Assembly: GCA_009772935.1 (NCBI GenBank)
Contig: WOUR01000027.1
Location: 1 to 64,000 of the forward strand
Length of the DNA: 64,000 nucleotides
Direction: 5' to 3'
Origin: Rhodospirillaceae bacterium
GTDB taxonomy: Bacteria > Pseudomonadota > Alphaproteobacteria > Reyranellales > Reyranellaceae
Shown piece by piece: positions 17,509 through 26,969 of this stretch. Numbering within the stretch: position 1 is the first letter of the stretch; each line of letters starts with the position of its first letter. The translations under genes and the position numbers were made by a program. A model generated the notes under the pieces. That model did no database searches. It was not told where the DNA came from and worked only from the letters and a program-made list of their open reading frames with translations.

Positions 17509-18319
17509 ACTGCAGGCGGCCTTTGCCGATGGTCTCGGCGGCAGGGGCTGCGACCGCCTGCTCGACCTGATCGTCGGCGATTCGATCTCCGCCGCCGCGC
17601 GGCTTCGCATACATCGCAATCACGTCCGGCAAAGCCTCGCCGCGGCACTCGCGGCGACTTTCCCGACGGTGGCCAGTCTGGTCGGCGGCGCGTTCTTCGA
17701 CGCCATGGCGAGGGCGTTCGTCGCGGACAGCCCGCCGGAAGGCCCTGTGCTCGCCGAGTATGGCGAGGGCTTTGCGGTCTTCATCGAAAACTTCGCGCCA
17801 GTGCGCGCGCTACCCTATCTCTCCGACGTGGCGCGCCTCGACTGGGCGCTCAACCATGCTTTCCATGCCGCGCGCGGCACGCGCTTGGAAGCGGCCGATC
17901 TCGGGAGCGTGACGCCCGAACAGCTGGTCGCCTTGTCCCTGGACCTTGCGCCCGACGTCACACTGCTGACGTCGGCATATCCGCTCGGGCGCATCTGGCA
18001 GGCATGCCAACCGGGCGCACCCGACGCCGAGGTCGATCTCGCGTCGGGAGGCGCTTCGCTGCTGGTGATGCGTCAGGAGGACGACGCCGTGTTTGCATAT
18101 CTCGATCCGGGGGACGCGGCATTCGTCGGTGCGATCAGTCGCGGCGTGCCGGTCGGGGAGGCCGCGCAGCTGGCGCAGGCCAACTGGTCGGCCTTCGATC
18201 CGGCGCAGTCATTTCGGCGCCTGCTCGAGTGGCAGATCTTCGCTGCCGGGGCGGTGGTAGTGGGACCAGTCGGATACGAACCAATCTCCGGGCGAATTCC
18301 CTGCCAGGAGGGGAAGTAG
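17495..18319 (+). CDS. DUF2063 family putative DNA-binding/partner protein (BufC-like)
   Basis: [12 protein letters not shown]...RLRIHRNHVRQSLAAALAATFPTVASLVGGAFFDAMARAFVADSPPEGPVLAEYGEGFAVFIENF. Confidence 0.92.
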   Translation, partial: LTLPELQAAFADGLGGRGCDRLLDLIVGDSISAAARLRIHRNHVRQSLAAALAATFPTVASLVGGAFFDAMARAFVADSPPEGPVLAEYGEGFAVFIENFAPVRALPYLSDVARLDWALNHAFHAARGTRLEAADLGSVTPEQLVALSLDLAPDVTLLTSAYPLGRIWQACQPGAPDAEVDLASGGASLLVMRQEDDAVFAYLDPGDAAFVGAISRGVPVGEAAQLAQANWSAFDPAQSFRRLLEWQIFAAGAVVVGPVGYEPISGRIPCQEGK

Positions 18320-18377
18320 CAGGGAGATTCCAGTCGATCCGGCGGGCGCGGGCAGTTGCATCATACGATCGCGCGGA

Positions 18378-18845
18378 TCAGCTCGTTGGCGCCTTTCGCT
18401 GGCGTGTCAGCCACCATGTGAGGCCACCCAGGACGATCGCGCCGATCCAGGGCGCCGTGGACACTGCGAGCGCGACGATGAACGCATCGTAGGAACGACC
18501 CGCCAACATCCATTGCAGTAGAGCGCCGGCCAGCCAGCCGATGACTGCGGACGCGACGATGGCGGCAACACGCGCGCCGTTGCCTCGGTGCGCCACCGCG
18601 GCGGTGGGGTGGCTGGTCGCCGCGCGCCTACCGGAGGCGACCCAGTACCAGAGTGTTGCGCCGACGGCGCTCAGGACGGCTACGGACGGACAGATGACGA
18701 ACGCCAGTGCCATCGCATTGGCGCCTTCGCGCTGCGAGACCTCGAAGACATCGAACGCGACCAGGCCGACCCCGAGCGCTGCGGCGTAGCCGACCACCAG
18801 TGCGAGGAGAGCGACCAGCGCTGCCTTCAGAATTCTCAGGCCCAT
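18378..18845 (-). CDS. hypothetical membrane protein
   Basis: 155-aa ORF with about 4 hydrophobic segments. Confidence 0.6.
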   Translation of the reverse strand: MGLRILKAALVALLALVVGYAAALGVGLVAFDVFEVSQREGANAMALAFVICPSVAVLSAVGATLWYWVASGRRAATSHPTAAVAHRGNGARVAAIVASAVIGWLAGALLQWMLAGRSYDAFIVALAVSTAPWIGAIVLGGLTWWLTRQRKAPTS

Positions 18846-18979
18846 ATCGTCCCCCGCAAGACAAGCTCTTCAACATTTTGGGCCTTCATCGGCGTTGCTT
18901 CTGCAGCCGACAGTGCCACGGCATGTCGAATATCTCTGGACCAACTACTCGCCGCCGGTGTTGGCAGCGGGCGTGCGGT

Positions 18980-19055
18980 TGGTAGGCCCGGCAGGATTCG
19001 AACCTGCGACATAACCGTTATGAGCGGCTCGTTCTAACCGCTGAACTACGGGCCC
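18980..19055 (-). tRNA. tRNA with CAU anticodon (Met, or Ile2 if lysidine-modified)
   Basis: minus strand GGGCCCGTAGTTCAGCGGTTAGAAC...agccgCTCATAAcggtt...GCAGGTTCGAATCCTGCCGGGCCTACCA cloverleaf with encoded CCA. Confidence 0.88.
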
Positions 19056-19120
19056 CCAGTACCGACACCGGCCGGCACGGCCGCGCCCCGGGTGCGCCGG
19101 GGCCGGACCTTATAGCCCGG

Positions 19121-19828
19121 CTACTCGGCGGGGGGCACGAACATATAGCCGACACCCCGCACCGTGCGGATCACCGTGGGCTTGTCCGGCGCCGGCTCGA
19201 TCTTGCGACGTATGCGCGTGATCCGGAGGTCGATTGCGCGGTCGAACGGGTCGCGGGCGCGGTGGCTGGTCGTCTCCAGCAGCCAGTCGCGCGAGAGCGG
19301 CCGGTTGGGGTTCTCGGCGAAGGTCTTCAAGATGTCGAATTCGCCGGAGGTGAGCGGCACGTCGCCGTTCTCGGCGTCCAGGAGCTGGCGCTTGGACAGG
19401 TCGAGCATGTGCCCGCCCATGCGGATGCGCTCAAGCCGAGACGGCGTGGCCTTGTTTACCGACCGGCGCAGGACGCTCTTGCAGCGGGCCAGCAGTTCGC
19501 GCGGCTCGTAGGGCTTGGCGACATAATCGTCGGCGCCGCTCTCGAGGCCCAGCACCTTGTCGACGGGATCGCTTGCCGCCGTCAGCATGATGATGCCGAC
19601 GCGGGTACTGCTCTCGCGCAGCCAGCGCGCCAACGCGAAGCCGTCGTCCGGACCCGGGAGCTGGACGTCGAGCAGGACCAGGTCAGGCATCGAACGGGAG
19701 ACCTGGCGTCGCATCTGCGCGCCGTTCTCGACCGTGGTCACCTTGAGCTCATGATTGGACAGATAGGTCGCGGCGGCCTTGCGCTGAAATGCGTCGTCCT
19801 CGACCAGCAATACGGACGGAAGCTGCAT
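19121..19828 (-). CDS. OmpR/PhoB-family response regulator
   Basis: REC domain (PDLVLLDVQLPGPDDGFALARWLRE) and winged-helix C-terminus (RTVRGVGYMFVP). Confidence 0.94.
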   Translation of the reverse strand: MQLPSVLLVEDDAFQRKAAATYLSNHELKVTTVENGAQMRRQVSRSMPDLVLLDVQLPGPDDGFALARWLRESSTRVGIIMLTAASDPVDKVLGLESGADDYVAKPYEPRELLARCKSVLRRSVNKATPSRLERIRMGGHMLDLSKRQLLDAENGDVPLTSGEFDILKTFAENPNRPLSRDWLLETTSHRARDPFDRAIDLRITRIRRKIEPAPDKPTVIRTVRGVGYMFVPPAE

Positions 19829-19879
19829 GACTTAACCTAATAAATGACATTCAATGCCATCAAAATAACACTATTTCTC

Positions 19880-19921
19880 AACGAATTATATCGTTTTGTT
19901 GATAATTTTGATACGATCAAC
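19880..19921. promoter_or_regulatory. two inverted repeats in AT-rich divergent promoter region (AACGA-N6-TCGTT; GTTGAT-N12-ATCAAC)
   Basis: 19880-19895 and 19898-19921, between response regulator and histidine kinase. Confidence 0.5.
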
Positions 19922-19990
19922 TTCGCGGAAATCCGCAGGCTCTAGCTGCCCCATCGGGCGGCGGCTCAAACCCTAGTTACGGGATCGTTG

Positions 19991-22117
19991 ATGTCGCTTG
20001 CCGCCGCTGACCTGACCGCCCCTCGGCTCGACGAGGCGGAGGCAGCAGCGCGCCAGGACCGGTTCGTCCGCGCCGAGCTCGTGCGGCGCCTGTTCCAGGG
20101 ATCGGCGCCTTCGCGCTACTTTTCCTTCGTCCTGTGGCCGGTGATTGCCGCCATCTACTGGCGGCAGATCGACCTAGTCGAACTGGCCGGACCGTTCGTG
20201 GCTTACCTCGGCGTGACGCTGGGTTTCGACCGTCTCCGCCACAATTTCACGCGCGCCCGGCCTGATGATGCGCAGACCCTGCGCTGGGGCTGGTGGTTCG
20301 CGGGCTTCACCTTCCTCGGGGGCGCCTGCTGGGGCTGGGCGGGGTATCTGCTGGCGTCCCGGGATTTCGAGCTGCAGCGCATGCTGCTCGGGCTCGTGCT
20401 CCTCGCCACTATCACGACGGGGGTGCCAATCCGGTCGGCCCATCCGCCCACCTTCTACGCCTTCGCCGTGGCCACGGCGGCGCCGCTGCTCCTGGTCCTG
20501 GTCGCGTCGGGCGGCCCGTTCTATCAGCTCGTGGGCATCGCCGGGGCTGCCTATGTCGGCCACCTGATGGCTTATGTGCGAGACGTGCACCGCTGGCAGT
20601 ACGACAACATCGCCCTGGCCTACGAGAAGGAGGATCTGGCACGTCGGCTGCAGGTCGCCTACGACGAGGCGCGCAACGCCCGCGACGCGGCACTGGTGGC
20701 CCAGCGCGACGCGGAGAAGGCCAACCAGGCCAAGTCCACCTTCCTTGCCACCATGAGCCATGAGATCCGCACGCCGATGAACGGCGTTCTGGGCATGATC
20801 GACGTCCTGGAGCGCACCGAGCTGTCATCCGACCAACGCGACCAGCTGGGAACGGTGCGTTATTCGGCGGCGTCGCTGCTGCGGATCATCGACGATATCC
20901 TCGACTTCTCCAAGATCGAGGCCGGGCGCCTCGATCTCGAGCGGGTGGAATTCTCCACCGTCGAGCTGATCGAAGGCGCGGCCGAGGCGCTGGCGGCCCG
21001 CGCCGCGGAGAAGGGGCTGATCCTTTCGGCCTATGTGGCGTCCGAAGTGCCCGCTCGGGCCGTCGGTGATCCGCTGCGCCTGCAGCAGATCCTGTTCAAC
21101 CTCCTGGGCAACGCCATCAAGTTCACGGAGAAGGGCAGCGTCCGCCTCTTTCTCGAGGGGGAAGCCGGGGAGAAGGTCGGTTCGCTCGCGCTTCGCATCA
21201 GGGTGGTCGACACGGGGATCGGTCTCACGGCCGCCCAACGCGATCGGCTGTTCAATCCCTTCGTCCAGGCCGACAGTTCGACGACCCGCCGCTTCGGCGG
21301 CACAGGGCTCGGCCTGTCCATCGTGCGGCGACTTGCGGAGGCAATGGACGGCACCGTCGAAGTGCACAGCGCGCCGGGCGTCGGATCGACCTTCGTCGTC
21401 ACCGTGAAGCTCGGGGCGGCGCCGCCGGCGCCGGCCTCCGCCGGGCTTCCGCTCGAGAACCTCTCCCTGGTCCTCTCCCTGCCGGACCCGCAGGAGAGCG
21501 CGGCCATCGCGCGCTATCTGCGCGACGCGGGAGCCGAGGTCGATGTCGTGGTGTCGTCCGGGACGGCGGTGACCATCGACGGTTCCGACAACCAGGTGTG
21601 TCTCGCCGACCTCAAGCGCCCATGGCGGCGCGACGCGCTGGTGCGGGTGATCGCGCAGGCCGCCGGGCGGACGGGCCGTGTGCCGCCGACGGCGCAGGCG
21701 CCGGCTCCGGTCGGCCGGCTGGGCGGTCGCGTCCTGGTGGTCGACGACAATTCGGTCAACCGCAAGATCCTGGCGCGGCAGCTCGAACTGGCAGGCACGT
21801 CGGCCGATATGGCGGCCAGCGGCGAGGAGGCGCTGGCGATGTGGCGCTCCAGTCCTTACGACCTCATGCTTGCCGACCTGCAGATGCCCGACATGGACGG
21901 CTTCGAGTTGGCCCGGCGCATTCGCTTGGGCGAGGCCTCGACCGGCAGCGCGCGCCTGCCGATCCTCGCCGTCACCGCCAGCACGCTCGAGTCGGAGGAG
22001 GAACGCAGCCGGGCGGCCGGGATGGATGGTTTCATCAGCAAGCCGGTCGGCATCGAGCAGTTGAAGGCGACCCTGGAGGTCTGGCTGAAGGATGAATCAC
22101 GCGAGCGCGTGACATGA
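19991..22117 (+). CDS. hybrid sensor histidine kinase with multi-TM N-terminus and C-terminal receiver
   Basis: H-box [22 protein letters not shown]-boxes [29 protein letters not shown] domain [15 protein letters not shown]. Confidence 0.95.
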   Translation: MSLAAADLTAPRLDEAEAAARQDRFVRAELVRRLFQGSAPSRYFSFVLWPVIAAIYWRQIDLVELAGPFVAYLGVTLGFDRLRHNFTRARPDDAQTLRWGWWFAGFTFLGGACWGWAGYLLASRDFELQRMLLGLVLLATITTGVPIRSAHPPTFYAFAVATAAPLLLVLVASGGPFYQLVGIAGAAYVGHLMAYVRDVHRWQYDNIALAYEKEDLARRLQVAYDEARNARDAALVAQRDAEKANQAKSTFLATMSHEIRTPMNGVLGMIDVLERTELSSDQRDQLGTVRYSAASLLRIIDDILDFSKIEAGRLDLERVEFSTVELIEGAAEALAARAAEKGLILSAYVASEVPARAVGDPLRLQQILFNLLGNAIKFTEKGSVRLFLEGEAGEKVGSLALRIRVVDTGIGLTAAQRDRLFNPFVQADSSTTRRFGGTGLGLSIVRRLAEAMDGTVEVHSAPGVGSTFVVTVKLGAAPPAPASAGLPLENLSLVLSLPDPQESAAIARYLRDAGAEVDVVVSSGTAVTIDGSDNQVCLADLKRPWRRDALVRVIAQAAGRTGRVPPTAQAPAPVGRLGGRVLVVDDNSVNRKILARQLELAGTSADMAASGEEALAMWRSSPYDLMLADLQMPDMDGFELARRIRLGEASTGSARLPILAVTASTLESEEERSRAAGMDGFISKPVGIEQLKATLEVWLKDESRERVT

Positions 22118-22470
22118 CTCCGGCCTACGATCGCGCCAGGCTCGTCGAGCTTTTCGGTGACGACGAGGCCACGCTCGCGGAGATCGAGCGCGAGTTCCTC
22201 GAAACCGCGCGGAGCGTCCTGACGGAGATTCGAGCGGCTGAAGATCTAGAGACCATCGCGCGGGCGGCGCACCGGCTGAAGGGTGCTTCCGGCATGATCG
22301 GCGCGGCGGCGCTTGGCCGGATCGCCGACGCCGTGGAACGCGCGGCCCTGGCCGGGGACCTGCCGGCCGTGCTTGGCCTCGACGGAGCCCTCGCGCAGGA
22401 AGTGACGAAGGTGGCCGGTCAGGCCGGTGCGGATCAGGCCCGCGGCCTCAGCATCACCGTGGCGGAGTAG
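22114..22470 (+). CDS. Hpt domain phosphotransfer protein
   Basis: [32 protein letters not shown] overlap with kinase stop. Confidence 0.88.
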   Translation: MTPAYDRARLVELFGDDEATLAEIEREFLETARSVLTEIRAAEDLETIARAAHRLKGASGMIGAAALGRIADAVERAALAGDLPAVLGLDGALAQEVTKVAGQAGADQARGLSITVAE

Positions 22471-23324
22471 GAGAGCAGGGGCCTGCCGTTCTGTTCCAGC
22501 AGGCCGCGCAGGAAGGCGATCGACTTGCCCTGCTTCGGCACTTCCACGCGCGTGAACAGCGGCGCGGAAATGTCCCCGGCGGCCAGGAACTCTGCAGCGA
22601 AGGAGACGGTGGCCGGTGCGAGGTCGGTTGCCATCGCGGCGGCCCGCGTGATGGCGGTATCGGCGAAGCTCATCATGTAGCCGCCGTGAAGCGCACCGCC
22701 GGAGTTGCACATGCGCGCCAGCGTCGGCTGCACCAGCGAAGCGCCATCGGCTTCCTTGCGGACGAAGGCCGGGCCGATATGGGTGGAGTAGGCGCTGGCC
22801 TTGAACGGCTCGAAGCCTTCGGGCACGAGCTGCGGCGGCAGGTCGATCCTCGACGGCGCCTGCTCGTCCTTGCGCGCCATGGCCTTGGCGCGGGCGACGT
22901 GCCGGCAGACGCCCGACCACAACGCGATCGTGCGGCCTTCCTGGGTGATCGAGCCGCGCGCAAAGGCGAGGCGGCCCGTGACCTGCAGCGGCTCGCCGCG
23001 CGCTTCCAGTGGCGGTCCTATGACCGCGCCGTTCAGAAACTCGACAGCGATGCTCACCGTCATGGCGAACGAGGTGTTGGTGCCGCCGTCGGCGGCGCGG
23101 CCGGCCACGAGGCAGAGCGCATAGTCGGCGAAGGTCAGGATGCCGCCGCCATGCACGCCGCCCCTGTAGTTTCCGTGGCGCGGCAGGGTCGGCAGCACGC
23201 AGTGCACGGTGCCGGCCTTCCCGGCGTCGCCCTGGAGGTCGAAATAGAACGGCCCGACATGATCCTCGAACGGATCCGGCGGCACGAACACGGTGTAGCG
23301 GGAGAGGTCGATCGTATCGGGCAT
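22434..23324 (-). CDS. tandem hotdog-fold thioesterase (PaaI-like)
   Basis: two copies of the GG(V/A)LHGG motif (YRGGVHGGGILTFADYAL / NSGGALHGGYMMSFADTAI). Confidence 0.85.
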   Translation of the reverse strand: MPDTIDLSRYTVFVPPDPFEDHVGPFYFDLQGDAGKAGTVHCVLPTLPRHGNYRGGVHGGGILTFADYALCLVAGRAADGGTNTSFAMTVSIAVEFLNGAVIGPPLEARGEPLQVTGRLAFARGSITQEGRTIALWSGVCRHVARAKAMARKDEQAPSRIDLPPQLVPEGFEPFKASAYSTHIGPAFVRKEADGASLVQPTLARMCNSGGALHGGYMMSFADTAITRAAAMATDLAPATVSFAAEFLAAGDISAPLFTRVEVPKQGKSIAFLRGLLEQNGRPLLSYSATVMLRPRA

Positions 23325-23402
23325 TGGCTCTTGTGAAGCGTCGTGGGCGGGTTCTAATAGGGGAGAATCAGCCAATCACAAAGACCCACGGAGCGAAACG
23401 TC

Positions 23403-24188
23403 ATGGCGGAATCCGCGCACAAGATCGAGGTCCGGCGCGAGACGCGCGATGGCGGCGTGGTTGCCCACCTCGTGTTCGACAATGCGCGGCGTCTGAATGT
23501 CCTGAATCCGCCCGCCCTTCACGATCTCACCGCGACCTTCCATGCGCTCTCGGCCGAGGAGGATGTGCGGGTGGTCGTGTTCTCCGGCGCGGGCGGCCGG
23601 GCCTTCATCGGCGGTGCCGACATCAACCACATGGCAGGGATGCGGACCTCCGAGGACGGACGCGCCTTCATCACCATGGTCCACAAGCTCTGCCAGTCGA
23701 TTCGCGACTGTCCGGTGCCGGTGATCTGCCGCCTGGAGGGCTACACGCTGGGCGCCGGGCTTGAAGTGGCGGCCGCCTGCGACCTGCGCATCGCCACCGA
23801 CACGGCGCATTTCGGCATGCCCGAGGTCAAGGTCGGCATTCCCTCCGTCGTCGAGGCGGCGCTGCTGCCCCGCCTGATCGGCTGGGGCCGCACGTCGTGG
23901 ATGCTCCTCACTGGCGAGAACATCGATTCCCGCAAGGCCGAGGCCTGGGGCATGGTCGAGGAGGTCGTCGAGGCAGCGAAGATCGACGCGGCCGTAGAGC
24001 GTTGCGTGCATTCGATCGTAGATGCGACGCCGCTTGCCGTGCGGGCGCAGAAGCGCCTGATGCGGCGCTGGGAGCGGTTGCCGCTCGACGAGGCGGTCCA
24101 GGCCGGCATCGATTCATTTGCCCAGTCGGTCGCCGAGGGCGAACACGTCGAGCGTATGGCGGCGTTCGTCAATCGTAAGAAGAAGTAG
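23403..24188 (+). CDS. enoyl-CoA hydratase/isomerase family protein
   Basis: FSGAGGRAFIGGADINHMAGM, GYTLGAGLEVAAACDLRIATDTAHFGMPEVKVGI. Confidence 0.93.
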   Translation: MAESAHKIEVRRETRDGGVVAHLVFDNARRLNVLNPPALHDLTATFHALSAEEDVRVVVFSGAGGRAFIGGADINHMAGMRTSEDGRAFITMVHKLCQSIRDCPVPVICRLEGYTLGAGLEVAAACDLRIATDTAHFGMPEVKVGIPSVVEAALLPRLIGWGRTSWMLLTGENIDSRKAEAWGMVEEVVEAAKIDAAVERCVHSIVDATPLAVRAQKRLMRRWERLPLDEAVQAGIDSFAQSVAEGEHVERMAAFVNRKKK

Positions 24189-24209
24189 GGCGACGAGAGG
24201 GGCTGCGCG

Positions 24210-26009
24210 ATGAGCAAGGAAACGGTCCGCATCGGCTGCCACTCGGGCTTCTGGGGCGACACAGAGAGCGCCGCCGTGCAGCTCGTGCGCCACGGCGACG
24301 TCGACTATCTGGTGAGCGACTATCTCGCCGAAGTCACCATGTCGATCATGGCGGCGCAGAAGCTGCGTAACCCTCAGGCGGGCTATGCCGTCGACTTCGT
24401 GTCGGTGGTCATGGCGCCACTGGCGCGCGAGATCGCCGAGAAGAAGATCAAGGTCGTGACCAATGCCGGCGGCGTCAATCCGCTGGCCTGCCGCGACGCC
24501 GTGCTCAAGGCGTGCGAGGCGGCGGGCGTGACGCTCAAGGTCGCGGTCGTGCTGGGCGACGACATCCTGCCACGCGTCGACGAGTTTCGCGCCGCCGGCA
24601 TACGCGAGATGGATACGGGCGCGGAGCTGCCCGCGAAGATCGCAAGCATGAACGCCTATCTCGGCGGCTTCCCGATCGCACGGGCGCTGGCCGAGGGCGC
24701 CGACGTGGTCATCACCGGCCGTTGCGTCGATTCGGCCGTGACCCTGGGCGCACTGATCCACGCGTTTTCGTGGACACCCGAGGAGTTCGACCGCCTCGCC
24801 GCCGGCACGCTGTGCGGCCACATCATCGAATGCGGCGCGCAGTGCAACGGCGGCAACTTCACCGATTGGCGGCTGGTGCCGGACTATGACAACATGGGTT
24901 TCCCGATCGCCGAAGTGTCGAGCGACGGCAGCTTCGTGCTCTCCAAGCCCGACAATACCGGCGGCCTGATCACGACCGCGACGGTCGCCGAGCAGATGCT
25001 CTACGAGATCGGCGACCCGCGCGCCTACATGGTGCCGGACGTGGTCTGCGACTTCACGCAGGCGACCTACGAGCAGGTGGCCAAGGACCGCGTGCGGGTG
25101 AGCGGCGCCAGAGGGCGCCCGCCCACCGACACCTACAAGGTTTCGACGACCTGGCCCGACGGCTACAAATTCACGTCGATCTTCATGCTGGGTGGACGCG
25201 AGGCGGTGGCCAAGGGCCGCCACAGCGCGGAGTCGATCATCAAGAAGACGCGCCGCATGTTCGGCGAGAAGGGCATGGCGGATTATCGCGACGTCAGCAT
25301 CGAGGTGATCGGCAGCGAGGCGACTTATGGGCCGCACGGCCGCGTGCCCGACGCGCGCGAGGTCGTCGTGAAGATCGCCGCCCGGCACGACCAGAAGGAA
25401 GCGCTGGCGCTGCTCGGCCGGGAGATCTCGCCCATGTCGACCGGCGGCGTGGTCGGCATGACCGGCAGCTTCGGTGCCGGACGTGTCTCGCCGTCGCCCG
25501 TCATCCGCATGTTCTCCTGCCTGGTGCCGAAGTCGATGGTGCCGGTCACGGTCGATGTCGACGGCCACAGGATCGCGATGCAGGAAGGTGCGCTAAGCGG
25601 CGGCTTCACCTCGGCGCAGCTTCCTGTCGAATCGCCGCCGGCGGCGCCCTTGCCGGCCGGCGATACGGTGACCGTACCGCTGATTGCGCTGGCCTATGGG
25701 CGCTCCGGCGACAAGGGGGACAATGCCAATATCGGCATCTTTGCGCGTCGCCCTGAGTACGAACCTCTCCTCGATGCCGAGGTGACGGAAGAGGCGGTGG
25801 CGAAATACTTCGCCCACCGCATCGAGGGACCGGTCACGCGCTGGCGGCTGCCGGGCATCAAGGGTTTCAACTTCCTGCTGCGCAAGGCGCTGGGCGGCGG
25901 CGGCATGGCCTCGCTCAAGGCCGATCCGCTGGCCAAGGCCTTCGCCCAGATGCTTCTGGACATGCCGGTACGCGTACCGAAGTCGTTGGCGGCGCAACTG
26001 GCGTCCTGA
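24210..26009 (+). CDS. acyclic terpene utilization AtuA family protein (DUF1446)
   Basis: IGCHSGFWGDTESAAVQLVRHGDVDYLVSDYLAEVTMSIMAAQ, VTNAGGVNPLACRDAV, VITGRCVDSAVTLGALIHAF, ECGAQCNGGNFTDW. Confidence 0.92.
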   Translation: MSKETVRIGCHSGFWGDTESAAVQLVRHGDVDYLVSDYLAEVTMSIMAAQKLRNPQAGYAVDFVSVVMAPLAREIAEKKIKVVTNAGGVNPLACRDAVLKACEAAGVTLKVAVVLGDDILPRVDEFRAAGIREMDTGAELPAKIASMNAYLGGFPIARALAEGADVVITGRCVDSAVTLGALIHAFSWTPEEFDRLAAGTLCGHIIECGAQCNGGNFTDWRLVPDYDNMGFPIAEVSSDGSFVLSKPDNTGGLITTATVAEQMLYEIGDPRAYMVPDVVCDFTQATYEQVAKDRVRVSGARGRPPTDTYKVSTTWPDGYKFTSIFMLGGREAVAKGRHSAESIIKKTRRMFGEKGMADYRDVSIEVIGSEATYGPHGRVPDAREVVVKIAARHDQKEALALLGREISPMSTGGVVGMTGSFGAGRVSPSPVIRMFSCLVPKSMVPVTVDVDGHRIAMQEGALSGGFTSAQLPVESPPAAPLPAGDTVTVPLIALAYGRSGDKGDNANIGIFARRPEYEPLLDAEVTEEAVAKYFAHRIEGPVTRWRLPGIKGFNFLLRKALGGGGMASLKADPLAKAFAQMLLDMPVRVPKSLAAQLAS

Positions 26010-26195
26010 CAGTCGGTACGGGGCCGCATCGCCTTGATCCGGACGACGACGCCCTCGCCCGGAAATCGGGCTTTCCGGTGATTTCTGCTGAATTGCATGT
26101 GGCGCGGCGGCCGCCACTGGCGTGGCCAGGCGCCGCTGGCCACCGATCAATGCTGCCTGTCATCCGCCGTGAATCCGCGTAGCCCACGAATATAT

Positions 26196-26226
26196 CTATC
26201 GTTTGACATAGTTTATCGATTGATAG
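26196..26226 (+). promoter_or_regulatory. candidate TetR operator overlapping a TTGACA promoter
   Basis: CTATC...GATAG imperfect dyad around TTGACA (26203-26208), upstream of the TetR gene. Confidence 0.4.
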
Positions 26227-26260
26227 TAATTGGCTCAGGTCAGCACTGCTCAGGGTAGCG

Positions 26261-26953
26261 ATGATCAACACTCAGACTACGGGACGTGGCCGTCCTGGCA
26301 CCCAGGCGAGGGGAGAGGATACGCGGCGGCGCATCCTCGAAACCGCGCTCGACCTGTTTGCCGCCCATGGATACGAGGGCGCCAGCACCCGGCAGATCGC
26401 CGAGGGGGCGGGCGTGAATCTGCCGGCCATTCAGTATTATTTTGGCAACAAGGAAGGCCTCTACCGCGCGATCATCGAGGACATCATCGCCGACACCGAG
26501 CGGCACATGTCCGGGGTGCTGCCCCGTGTCCGCGCGGCGCTCGACGATCCGGGCTCCACGCCGGCCGAGCTGACCGAACTGCTGTGCCAGACGCTCGAGG
26601 CTTTCGTCACCGTCGTGACAAGCGGCCCGCAGGTCGACAGTCGCCGGCTCATCTTCGCGCGGGCCGAGGTGGAAGAGACGCCCGGGCTCGACCGGATGCA
26701 CGAGAACGGCATGCGGCAGATCTTCAATCCCTGCCTCGCCCTGTTCGCCCGCATCCACGGCAAGTCCGAAGCCGACCCCGAGATGACGATGCGAACGATG
26801 GCGCTGATCGGGCAGGTCGTCATCTTCTGCAACAACCACAAGCGACCCATCCTCAAGGCGGTCGGTCTCGAGGGAGAGAACGTTCTGTTGATGAAGCAGA
26901 TCGTGCGCGAACAGACGCTTGCCATCTGCCGCGCCGTCGCGCCCGAAAAATAG
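26261..26953 (+). CDS. TetR/AcrR family regulator (CerR-like C-terminus)
   Basis: RRRILETALDLFAAHGYEGASTRQIAEGAGVNLPAIQYYFGNKEGLYRAII. Confidence 0.94.
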   Translation: MINTQTTGRGRPGTQARGEDTRRRILETALDLFAAHGYEGASTRQIAEGAGVNLPAIQYYFGNKEGLYRAIIEDIIADTERHMSGVLPRVRAALDDPGSTPAELTELLCQTLEAFVTVVTSGPQVDSRRLIFARAEVEETPGLDRMHENGMRQIFNPCLALFARIHGKSEADPEMTMRTMALIGQVVIFCNNHKRPILKAVGLEGENVLLMKQIVREQTLAICRAVAPEK

Positions 26954-26969
26954 CGTCGCGAGTACCAGC

